Source: Nannochloropsis oceanica
Taxonomy: Eukaryota > Sar > Eustigmatophyceae > Eustigmatales > Monodopsidaceae
Length of the DNA stretch: 64,000 nt
Assembly: GCA_004519485.1 (NCBI GenBank)
Contig: CP038116.1
Location: 620,001-684,000, forward strand
Direction of reading: 5' to 3'
Part shown: positions 1-9,901 of the stretch, piece after piece
Position numbering within the stretch: position 1 is the stretch's first letter
How the letters are laid out: the number at the start of each line of letters is the position of its first letter
Position numbers and translations under genes: made by a program
Notes under the pieces: generated by a model
What the model was told of the DNA's origin: nothing
The model's database searches: none
The model's input: the letters and a program-made list of their open reading frames with translations, nothing else

Positions 1-624
1 TTACTAGGGCCTCCGAGCAATGAATTGCCTCCCTCCTCCCACCTTTTTGGGGTGGTGTTGACCTTTCCGGACCCCTTGCTTCTTTCCTTCCGTTCCTTCC
101 ACTTGCTTCAAGCTTCGTCGTCGACGGTCGCCCTCGGCATTTCGTCGAGTCAGAGCCTCACACCGTCTGAGTAACATTTCACTCACGACAACTCGACTCG
201 TGCGTCGAGTCTTTGTAATCCTGCACATGTCGCCGTATAAAAGACGTGTCACACGACGGGGCTCCGTGTGTGGACAGTACAGGAAGAAGAACTCCTGGAT
301 TAATAATGTCCGGGGGAAAAGCATGAAGCGGGAGAATAGACGGTACCATAGCACCACTTAATTGTGCGCGCATCCTTGCCGCACCAATATGTCTCTTTGT
401 GTCTCTTTTCACTCTCTTGGTCAGTGGTATGTCTCTCATTTCGATGCACGAATGATGGGGTCGTCGGCGTGCCGTACGATGATACACACAGACACATTTT
501 CCTTTTTCACTTACTTGCGCATCCTGGCCTACCACCCCCACATTTCACCTTTCTACCGGTTATTTTTCCGTATCACAGGACCGGGCCAATCACTTTATTA
601 TTCCAAAAAAAGTTCGAGGCAGGC
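1..624. other. left-edge intergenic / 5' flank, no supported gene
   Basis: Open frames here lack recognisable motifs, overlap each other on both strands and show no splice-supported continuation. The right part probably holds the promoter and 5' UTR of the methyltransferase that starts near 625. Confidence 0.4.
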
Positions 625-1810
625 ATGGCCAGTAGTGCTTCCCCCTCCTCGGTGGGAGACGAGACCCTGCCCCATGGCCACAGCGGCGTCGAACAAATTC
701 AGACAAAAAATAATACGGGCTTCGATATGGGGAAACCATCGTATCACGCGGACACTTGGTGGAAGGCATATGATCCGGTTCATCCAGAGGTAGGCAGGGA
801 GCAGGGAGGCAGGGGATGGAAGAAGTGGATTGCCCCCCATACGTCGCTATTCCACTGTGCGTGAGGTTGACTGGGCTCATCGTGTGGAAGGGATGGAATG
901 ACGGAGACACGGAGACCGAGGAAGGCGTATTTGGCCTAGACAAGGTGTGTGTTGCGCCTGTCTTGTAATAGTGGTGCTCGATGCATCATGCTGACTTCGA
1001 ATTCGATAATAGTTTTACTTCTGGAAGGATCCTCATCGTCCTTCCTCTGCTCTCTTCCTCCCTTCCTACTCCCCTCGTACTTCTTAGTTGCCCATTGTCG
1101 ACATCGGTAGCGGTTTAGGTTCCAACGTCCTGGCTGCTCTCAAAACAGGTGCGCGTGTCATCGCCATTGACATGAGCGACGAGCACCTCGAAGAGATCCG
1201 CAGCAAGGCCGCCAAAGAGCACAACGGGGCTCAAGGCGCGAACGAGGGTGACAAAATGGCAGAACGCTTGGAAACCCGCTGGGGACAATTGCCCGACAAG
1301 GTTCCTTTGGAGGCAGAGTCGGTTAGTGGCATCATGTGTGCACAAGTCCTCCATTTCCTGAATCCGGATGACGTGGTGACATCATTCCGGAACTTCGCGC
1401 ACTGGCTGGCCCCGGGGGGGGTTCTTGTGGTGTTGGTGTGTTCGCACTACCAAAAGCTGTGCTACGGTATCCCGGGGAAGGTGGCAGCAATAGATGCAGC
1501 AACGGAAAAAGATCCTGAAGGATTTCATGGTTTTACCCCCGCGGGAAAATCCAGTCAAGAGATGTTTGATGCCATGTTAGAATCCGTCCCTGCAGAGGTG
1601 CGAGCAGCCGTCCCGGGCAGGAGCCAGCAATTTCAAACCTTTGCCCCTCCGCAGCTACGGGCTGTTGCAATAAAATGTGGATTGGAAGTGGACTTGGTCG
1701 AGTTTGCGGATGGACGTTTGAGTAATTACCCTGTATTTTTGTATGGGGAAAAGGAGGAGGAGCGCGGACGAGAGCAGGTAGTCTTGGTGGCGCGGAAACC
1801 GAAGATGTGA
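625..1810 (+). CDS. class I SAM-dependent methyltransferase
   Basis: Two exons are proposed: 625..789 and 1088..1810, joined in phase 0 through a GT-AG intron, giving about 295 residues. The second exon opens with the SAM-binding glycine loop VDIGSGLGSN, then the acidic end of strand beta2 (VIAIDMS) and a post-I region with the MCAQVLHFLNPDDV motif, the usual order of a Rossmann methyltransferase. The first exon carries GKPSYHADTWWKAYDP, which resembles the N-terminal cap of UbiE/COQ5-like small-molecule methyltransferases. The substrate cannot be read from the sequence. The link between cap and glycine loop is shorter than usual for the family, so a small exon in the 298-base intron may be missing. 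The ATG at 625 is the first in frame before the cap motif. Confidence 0.75.
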
Positions 1811-2097
1811 AGCATAAGAGCGTCCAAAAAGGTAGGCGAGAGAAGAATAAGAGTACGATGAAGGGCTTCGAACAGAGAGTCATCTTTAGAGCGAGGTGGG
1901 AAAGCACTTTTTTTTTTTTTCACTTGTTGGGTTTAAGGATTTACATCGCACCGTGAAGTTTAGTCAAAATGTTTGCAACTGCGTCAGCGATATGCTGCCA
2001 CTGTTATTAAGACTACAGAAGGCGTATAAGACATTCATGAAGTGACGAATGACTAAGGAGACAAAAAGTGATGACCTTATCATTATCAGATTATTCT

Positions 2098-2153
<56 letters not shown>

Positions 2154-2439
2154 GGTCTGCAACGGCAAGGTCTCGAAAAAGCATCACCCGTCAAGGTTTT
2201 ATCTCATGACACCTTTTGCCAAATCCCTTGAGGATGACACGGAGAGGATTTTTCCGTTGAGACGCTGAAAGTCTTCATCAATGAAGCACAATCAAAAACA
2301 ACACTCAAACGAGTTTCGCTCAAAAAGCGAAGGCCTGACCCCACCAGGAGCTTCAGGCATATTTATCTTACATTTGTTTTACAAGTTTTCCATATGTATG
2401 CATTCAATCCATCGATGATCTTTTTTTAAATCACCACTC
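1811..2439. repeat. intergenic region with a (TTG)n microsatellite
   Basis: Between the convergent methyltransferase and lipase genes lies a perfect TTG/GTT triplet tract at about 2098-2154 (roughly 18-19 units). The rest shows no gene. The triplet tract produces long Val/Leu/Thr open frames on both strands, which are artefacts. Confidence 0.85.
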
Positions 2440-3973
2440 CTATTGCTTCATTGCCACGCGCATCGACACCGCCGCCTTCTCCTCCATCTCCAACCCGTTT
2501 AAAGAGACGCTTCTACTGCTGCTGTCACTGCCACTGCTAGTACTGCTGGTGCTATAGAAATCTGGCGGAAGCGGGGGAAAGCAACACCACGTCCCCAGGC
2601 GCTCGCCGAAATAGTACTTGTGGTCTGACACGCTTGTCACGGAGCCATTGGTGCAGGCGTCTTCATCCTATATAAATGGTGGAAGGAGGAAGTAAGAAAG
2701 GAGAAAGGGAGGAAGAAAGATGGGGATTGTTACCATGTTGAAAAAAGCGGCGTCTCATTTTCCTCGTACCGCTTGCTCAGGAAAGCACCCGTAGCTTCCC
2801 TTCCCCTCCCCTCCATCCCTCCCTCTCTCCCTCCCTGCATACCTCATCCCCCGGACACATCACGAAAGGAGCCCCTTCCCCCATACGGTTGTCATACCAC
2901 ACTTCCTGCCCGTGGTGAAAAGGACAATCTGGCTTAGGGTGACATTGCTCTTAAGGGAAGAGAGTAGGGTAGGGAGGGAAGTTGAGAATGAGATTCGGAA
3001 GCCCTCAACGTCGGCATCTTGCTCGAGTGCTCACGCGGCAACCCCTTTTCCCCTCCCTCCCTCCCTCTCTCACCTTTCCGAAGCCCACCACAGCAAGGCG
3101 GCAAATGCGGGACACAATCCGACGCGTGGACGACCCGGTAACTCCCCAACGAATGTGAGGCCAATGAAGACGCAAAATCAGCATCGCCCACCCGGGGCTC
3201 ACCAAATGTATAAAGGAGGGTCGAAAGCCCGAAACGTTTCCCCAGGTCAGCTGCACACAGGGTGGCAGCTGCGCCTCCTGAGGTAGTAGGTAGGGAAGGA
3301 CGGAGGCAGGGACAGAGGGAGGGAGGGAAGGAGGGAGAGTGAAGTTACAGCGACGTCCTACTACACGGCAGACATGGCTCTCGCAACGGCCCAGCATGAC
3401 CAGCAACAGATGCCATTTATACGCCCTCCCTTCCTTGCACTCACCCAAGGAATGGCCGGTCACCAACACGGTATACTCTCCTTTCTTCTCCTCCCACATC
3501 CTTGTCACCTCCCACGCTAAGCCCAAAACGGCCAAGGAGCGATAGTACGCACAAAATCCGTGGTGGGTCTGTCCCAGCTCCACGCCCCCAATCGAGCAAG
3601 GGAAACGATATCGGACCGGCCCAGCAATGTCAATGATGTAGTCCTCCGTGTCGTTGCTCCCCTTGAACGCCACTACGATGAGCTTCTCTTTTACGTCCAT
3701 CCCTATGTACGCGAAGGCGTCGCGGGCACGGGGCGGGGAGAGATAGGTGTGGAGAATGGTGAACTCAGGGAGTTGACACGTGCTGTTGTATATGCTGTTG
3801 GCGGCGATACAGGCAGGTTCTCCATAGGCGAGAGAAGAGAAAAGGGCGGCCTTCCGGGCAAGGGTGTCAGAATAGGGCTGAAGGGGGAGGGCAACTGAGA
3901 AGGAGAAGAGGGAAAGGAGGAAGAAGAGGAGGAGGTGACGGTGCTGGCTACGTATCGGTAGAAGTTGATGCAT
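2440..3973 (-). CDS. secreted class-3 (fungal-type) triacylglycerol lipase
   Basis: Four exons on the minus strand, 3973..3445, 3277..3074, 2949..2843 and 2667..2440, join in frame through GT-AG introns to 355 residues. A signal peptide (LLLFFLLSLFSFSVALP, about residues 14-30) suggests secretion or an endomembrane location. The nucleophile elbow GHSLGG is split by intron 1 (Ser175). Then come YTFGEPRVGD, VVHASDCVPHLPP (Asp230), the family motif FHHGQEVWY and a C-terminal SDHKYYFG (His296). Ser-Asp-His spacing matches Lipase_3 (PF01764) enzymes such as Rhizomucor lipase. Expected role: hydrolysis of triacylglycerol or other acyl esters. The tail is Ser-rich and has no known domain. A second, longer class-3 lipase lies at 35.5-39.2 kb, but the two share only family motifs and are not recent tandem copies. 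Confidence 0.9.
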
Positions 3974-5583
3974 GCAGGCTTTTGATGGAGGAATGGTGGC
4001 GTGAGCCTGTATTCAAGTGTCAGGGGGAGCCAAAAGTCGAGTAAAAGTGATGTGTTGCATTCCGTGAAGACGGTTGGTGTGCGATATAAAAAGACCTTTT
4101 CATAAGAGATGGGCGGTGAAGTGTGTGAGGATGTGACCCTTACTAAATAACAGATGGGCGTTGAAGGGTGTGAAGATGAAGAAGGAGGCGACTGAGGAGT
4201 CGCGTCAAAGCGACAGCACTGTAACCCGCATGTCGGTGGGCCGTGGGCAATTGGTAGCTGGATGCTTTGACGAGACTCATCCGTTGCCTTCTCTTCATAT
4301 TCACACTCTCATACGTGTGAAGCAGGTCAAAGGCGGGGACGGGAGCGATTATTAACACGCGCGGTCGGGGGGGGGATGGATGAGGTGCACCGCCTCACAT
4401 AATTGAAATGGTGCCCTTCGCTCGCATGTGTGTATGTTTGGTGCAAGTGGTCCGTGCTGATGAAGCAAGAAAATGAATCGAACAGGGGGGTGCGGCCCTC
4501 TCGTCGCTGAATGAAGTGACGTCAAGGGGCCTCGACGCATGAGAAATGGTGAGGCCGCAGCGAGGCTGGTCCTCTCGAGCTTTTTTCTTGTCGGTGGTTC
4601 GTTATTGGTATGGTAAAGTGACAATGGTGTCATAAGAGAACTCGTTGGTGGCTGGGACGTGATGTGGGGGTTGCGATGATGTGGAGGTGATGGTCGGTGG
4701 TCAGAGATCTAATCGAAGGAGGTGGAGGACGCGATAACGGTCATGTACTTCGTTCAGCGAAACAAGTGCGCAGACGCTTAGATGGTACATTACAGAGTTA
4801 GAAGTGGAGGGAGGATGCAGGGCCGTGAGGGATGTCGTACATAGCTGCGTTGATGGCAATGTTCAAGGAAAGCGTCAAGTTGTCAAGTCTAAGAAGTTTA
4901 CATAGGAAGCCCGATGTTCTGAAAATATACCATTTATGGGCCCATTAAGGGTCTGTCGATGTGTGTTCAATGACAACCAGACCCAGAATGGTAAGGTACT
5001 GTTCGGTCGTTGCTATCGCTCGCACTTTTTGGCCGCCTTTTGATCTCCTCCCAAGATAAACATTGATTGAAGCGAGCAGCCTTGCATGTAGACCTAGGAA
5101 AAACATAAATTCATTAGAAAAGAACGGACGCGTAAGCTTGTAAACGAAAATGCTGAGTTCAAATGAGTCGATAAGTGTGCTAGCGTGTTGCTAAACCTCT
5201 TGCACATAACTTTTGCTATCATGGGAGAGATTTCTGTGCCACCAACAAAAACCATGCTACATGAGCGGGAAGAAATGGTGAGCACATTGCTCCCAGGTCG
5301 CTTTCTGTCCCCCCCAGAACATAACGAACACGAAAGGAGAGAAGCAAAGCTGCAAAGCTGTCGAGATGGTCAAAACAAGGACACTTAAAATACTTTGCTT
5401 ATCAAAAGACGGATAGGTGGTAAAGAAACACTCCTACACCAATCTTCTGTCTGCCCTACTCTACCTCTACAAAATTGTTTCCTCCTTTCTGAATTTTTAT
5501 GCACTCCTCTCATTACATCATCACACAGCACTGCACAATCTTCCTCCTTCACTTTCATCGCTCCTTCGAGCCTCTCGTCGTTC
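3974..5583. other. 1.6 kb intergenic region, no gene seen
   Basis: This lies between the lipase start and the 3' end of the MYND-HECT_2 gene, so it should hold the lipase promoter. Only short unconserved open frames occur. No (CCCT)n tract is present, in contrast to the flanking introns. Confidence 0.5.
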
Positions 5584-8397
5584 TTACGACCCTCTTCCGC
5601 ACAAAGGCAAATATGCCAGTCGGGCAGGGGCAAATGGCACGTGCATGGAGGATGGAAAATCTGACGCTGCCGATGCCTCTAACAAGGCGGCAAGTGCATG
5701 CCATTCCTCCACAGGAAGGGTAAGCTCAAGGGCTGAAGAAGGAGGAGAAGAAGAAAAAGAAGGAGAGGGGGAGAGGGAGAAAGGCAGGAAGCGGAAGGAA
5801 ACTTTGAGCGCCGGAGTGCCTGGTGTTGCTGCCCTTCTTTCCCTTCCATCCTCCCCCCCCTCCTCTTCTTGTGTGTGTTTCTTGTCCATGGGCTCAAGCA
5901 ACAACACCTCACTCCCCCACACCACGACCTCCATGCCTCCCCCCTCTTCTCCCTCTCCTCCTCCCTCCTCCCCTTCCCTCTCCTCCTCCTCCTCCTCCTC
6001 CTCACAACGTAAGACGAACCGCCTTTTCTTCAGTCTTTGTGAAGCCCGTCTTAACACACTGGCTATGTGCGTGTCCACGCTTACATGCTCTTCAAGATAG
6101 GGGAGGTAGGTGTAGGAGGGAGAAAGGGAGGGAGGGGGGGAGGACACGGTGGAGGAAGGGACGGCAAGGCCGAGGGAATGCATCCAGAGGTGGACATCGC
6201 CATGACGGCGTCCCTGGAAAGGGCCGAAGGAGGGAAGGAACAAGGGACCGAAGGAGGGAGGGAGCAAGGGACAGAAGGAGGGGAGGGTACAGAACAGAGA
6301 ATAGCACGTGAGAGAGCGTGGAAGGAGTGCGAGTATTTGCCAAAACTTCCCTCCCTCCCTCCCTCCCTCCCTCCCTCTCTCCCTCCCTTCCATACCTCCT
6401 CCGTCCGTACGGCCATGCCCATTGCTGCCTCACACTTCCCACACACCACCCTTCCCTCCTTCCCTTCCTCCCCCTCCTCCTTCCCTTCCTCCCCCTCCTC
6501 CTCCATCTCCGTGGCAGCTTCGCGCCTCCCTCCCTCCTTCCCGCTTTCCCTCAGCGCCGCCTTGGGAAGGAGGAAGAATCCCTCTCCACAGAGGCCGAGG
6601 GAAGGAAGGGCATGGAGCTGGTCGGATGAAAGGGGAAGGACGGAGTCACTGGGGGAGAAGGAGGGAGGGAGGGAGGGAGGGAGGGAGGGAGGGAGGGAGG
6701 GAGGGAGGGAGGGAGAGGTGAGTTGGGTCGTTGGAAGGCAAAAAAAGATGAAGGGGAGGAGGGAGGGAGGGAGCGAGCGAGCGAGCGAGCGAGCGAGGGA
6801 GAGGAAGATGGAGGTACCGGAAACAAAGCATGTAGTCGGATACGTCATCGAGTATTTCGGAGGGGAGGGCGAGGAAGCGGGGCAGCGGCCGACGGAGGAC
6901 GAGGGCGTGGCAGTACCGGCAGGCGAGGTGGAGAGGGCCTGAATAAGAAGAAGGAAGGAGAGGGGGAGGGAGAAGGAGAGAGAGGGCACGCATGCGTACA
7001 TGAACGGATAGATGACTAAATATAAATAGATCAATGAATGCAAGATAACCGCAAGCATTCGTTCTAAAAATCTCATGTCTCCCTCCCTCCCTCCCTCCCT
7101 TCCTCCCTCCCTCCCTCCCTTCCTCCCTCCCTCCCTCCCTCCCTCCCTCCCTCCCTCCCTCCCTCCCTCCCTCCCTCCCGCCTGACCATGTGTCGCTACC
7201 AGCTTTTCTAGACCTGCAGCCAGAGAGGTGGGGATGGAGTCGATGAGAGAACCCACGCAATCGGCCGCAGCGGCACCCGGCATAGAGGAGGAGGAGGAGG
7301 AGGAGGAGGAGGAGAGGGGTAGCTTGATGGAGAGATGGTCGGTCTTGAGGGATTAGAAGGACGGGAGGAGAAGAGAGAGGGAAGGACGGATGGAAGGAGT
7401 GGATTGGTCGAACCAGTGGAAAGAAAATGAGGGAGGTCATGGAGAGATGAGAGATGGAAAGGGAGGGAGGGAGGGAGGGAGGGAAGAAGGGAGGGAGCAT
7501 ACCGCGATTGTGATCGGTAGCCGACGCTGGCGACAGGAAGCCCTGCTGCTTCTTCTTCCCGTTGAAGAGGGGGAGGAGGAGGGGGGGGGGGGAGGAGGAG
7601 GGAAAAGGGATCTTGGCTCGATACCACCTTACTCGCCCTCCTTCCTTCCCTCCCTCTCCCCCTCCTTCGAGGATGGCGAAACGCAAGTGCAGTTGGACGT
7701 GATGCTGCTGCTGCTGCTGTCCTTGTTGTTTTTGTCCTTGTTCGTCTTTTTGTACCCCCTCGTCTCTCTCTGGAGGTGGGTCAGAAAAGAAGAGGAGGGA
7801 GGCAGATGCATGCGTGATGGCGATGGAAGAGGAGGGGGAGGGGGAGGGGGAGGAGGAGCAAGGGAAGGAGGGAGGCCAGGCGAGGATGGACCATTTTTGA
7901 ATCATGGGCTGGAGGGAGGGAGGGAGGGAGGGAGGGAGGGAGGGAGGAAGGAAGAAATGGCGGGAGGGAGAGAGGGAGGGTTGGTCACATGGCTGGCGAG
8001 GAGGTAAGAGAGGGAGAAAGGGAGGGAGGGAGGGAGGGAGGGAGGGAGGGAGGGAGGAAGAGACCTGTAGCTCGACGATAACTCGTGGTGTACAGTAGTC
8101 GCGGTCCATCTCTTCCTCTCCTTCGACCTCCTCCTCTTCAAGCCCCTCCTCCTTGTCGCCGTCTTGTAGTAGTTGTTGTTGTTGTTGCTGCTGCTGTCGC
8201 TGTTGTTGTTGCTGCTGTCGCTGCCGCTGCCGCTGCCGCCTCACCTCCGCATCAAGAGGACAAGGGAGTATCGAAGGGAGCGAAGGAGGAGGAAAAGGAG
8301 GAAGAGAAGGAGGAGGGCCAAGATCATTCACTTGCTTCAACGCCTCTACCCTTCTCATCTCCCCCTCCTCCTCTTCGCAAGGACCCTGATACTGCTG

Positions 8398-8442
<45 letters not shown>

Positions 8443-9581
8443 TTGATGCTGCTGCTCTGGGTGATGACGATGGTGATGATGCTGGTGACCACCATCATCA
8501 TGGTGCTCCCTCCTCCCACCACCATCCCCTCCCTCCCTCTTTCCCTCCTCGCCCTCCTCCACGGGAGAGATTGGGACCACACCCATCAGCTGAGACACTG
8601 TGCTGGCTCTTTCCTTCGCCCCCTCAGGTGTTTCGCGGACAGTCGCCTGAGGGAGTGAGGGATGGAGGGAAGGAGGGAAGGAGGGTGAGGTGAGGGTGAG
8701 GGTGAGGTGAGGGTGAGGGTGAGGGAGGGAGGAAAGGGGGAGAGGGGGGAAAAGGGGGGGACGGTGAGGGGGAGGGAGGGAGGGAGGGAGGGAGAGAGGA
8801 AGAGGGTACGTACATCAAGTGCTTTAGTCGTCGCTTTCGTCCCTGCTTGGTAACGCGCCAGCTCGGCCTGGGCGTGACGCATCTAGTGAAGGGAAGAGTG
8901 AAGAGGAGGGAGGAGAAAGTGACCCTTGGGGAATACAGTTAAGTTCCTCCCGCCCTATTTCCTTCCTTGCCTCCCATTATTAGCCTCCATTCACCCATTC
9001 ACATTTTCCCTCTTTCCCTCTCACCCTCCCGCCCTCCCGCCCTCCCGCCCTCCCTCACCTCCCTGTACGCCGCCTTCATGTCCATCTTGCGGACCTCGTC
9101 TTCTAGCTCACGCAAAGCTTCTTTGGCATCTTTTTCACTCATGCTTGCGCCCTGGAGGGATAAGAAACAGAGATAAAGGAAGAATGGAAAGTAGGCGGTG
9201 AGGCATGGAGGAAGGGAGGGAAGGGAAGGAGGGAAGTAGGTCATAGGTCAGTGGGGGCCGGTAATGGGAGACGGAGAGGGGGTGAGGGAAACTGTCCAAC
9301 TTTACCTTCTCACGGGCCTGGCGTAATACCTGACATTGCTGCTTGTGCCCCAACTTCCAGTGTGCAGCCTGACAGGTCTTGGAGCAGTACGTTGCGCGCT
9401 GACATGCAGCGCAGCTGTGTGGGACAATAAACGGAGGAAGGGGGGGGGGGGGGGTTAAGGCAAGGGGGAATCTCGGAGGGTGGGAAGGAGAAAGCGTCAA
9501 AGGAACATGCCGGGGCACATACCGTAATAGTGCTGGCTCTTCGCAGATGAGGCAGGACTTTGGGGTCGTGGATGTTGTCAT
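5584..9581 (-). CDS. MYND zinc finger joined to a HECT-like E2-binding (UBE3D-type) domain
   Basis: Proposed minus-strand exons: 9581..9523, 9414..9306, 9151..9059, 8882..8814, 8646..8332, 8244..8065, 7908..7503, 7343..7277, 6938..6818, 6648..6396, 6213..6148 and 6087..5584. The N-terminus is a MYND finger (CLICEE ... CAACQRATYCSKTC, then His/Cys in HWKLGHKQQC). Next come a helical segment, a His/Gln-rich linker, and motifs of the HECT_2 family (PF09814): VIVELQPMIQKWSILAW, DHLSIKLPL, HLACRYCHALV ... LPSEILDD, GEGFFLLP, CGKC, VLLLEPMD and a terminal LTLPVEEWHALAALLEAS. UBE3D proteins bind E2 enzymes and cyclin B in animals. All joins keep phase except around 7503/7343, where the frame changes across a run of 12 G (7581-7592), probably an indel or assembly error. 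Two adjacent genes instead of one fusion cannot be excluded. Confidence 0.7.
7079..7180. repeat. (CCCT)n tract, about 100 bases
   Basis: Almost pure TCCC repeats on the plus strand (GGGA on the minus strand) lie inside an intron of the minus-strand MYND-HECT_2 gene. Similar tracts occur at 6661-6716, 7911-7945 and 8025-8056. The G-rich strand can in principle form G-quadruplexes. Confidence 0.9.
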
Positions 9582-9901
9582 TGCTGTTCTGCCTGTTGCT
9601 GCGAGGGTGCAGCAAGGGGGAGGAGGTTAATAATTAAGAAGTGGGTTTCAGGACAAGACAAGACGCCGCCGGGTGAAAAGGACTGCCGCAGGGATGAGAG
9701 CGATCGAACGACATATTTCATTCGCTTTCATTGCAGACCAACTACGATGCATGTAGGTGGATATGGAAGTCGGAGTGCGTTCAGAGTGCCTTTGCTCTCG
9801 GGCAGCGCTGGAGAAGCCGCGACGTGCCGTTCCTTCCTCGTTTCCTCGCTTCCTTCTCACCCCACACAACCACCCATATGCTCACACAGAGACAGATCTC
9901 G
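9582..9901. promoter_or_regulatory. presumed shared promoter region of a divergent gene pair
   Basis: The ATG of the minus-strand MYND-HECT_2 gene (9581) and the likely ATG of the plus-strand JmjC gene (9902) point away from each other across 320 bases without CCCT tracts. No specific motif is assigned; the call rests on geometry. If the JmjC start is the upstream in-frame ATG at 9731, the gap is only 149 bases. Confidence 0.45.

Noticed and set aside
1115-1354. Minus-strand open frame opposite the methyltransferase
   Set aside because: It is the shadow of a clear plus-strand coding exon.
2050-2230. Poly-Val / poly-Leu / poly-Thr open frames
   Set aside because: They are translations of the TTG microsatellite in an intergenic region.
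6000-8700. Very long overlapping open frames of PSLP / REGG on both strands
   Set aside because: Tetranucleotide tracts lack stop codons in all frames, so these frames are open by composition. Real exons were accepted only where motifs and splice phase agreed.
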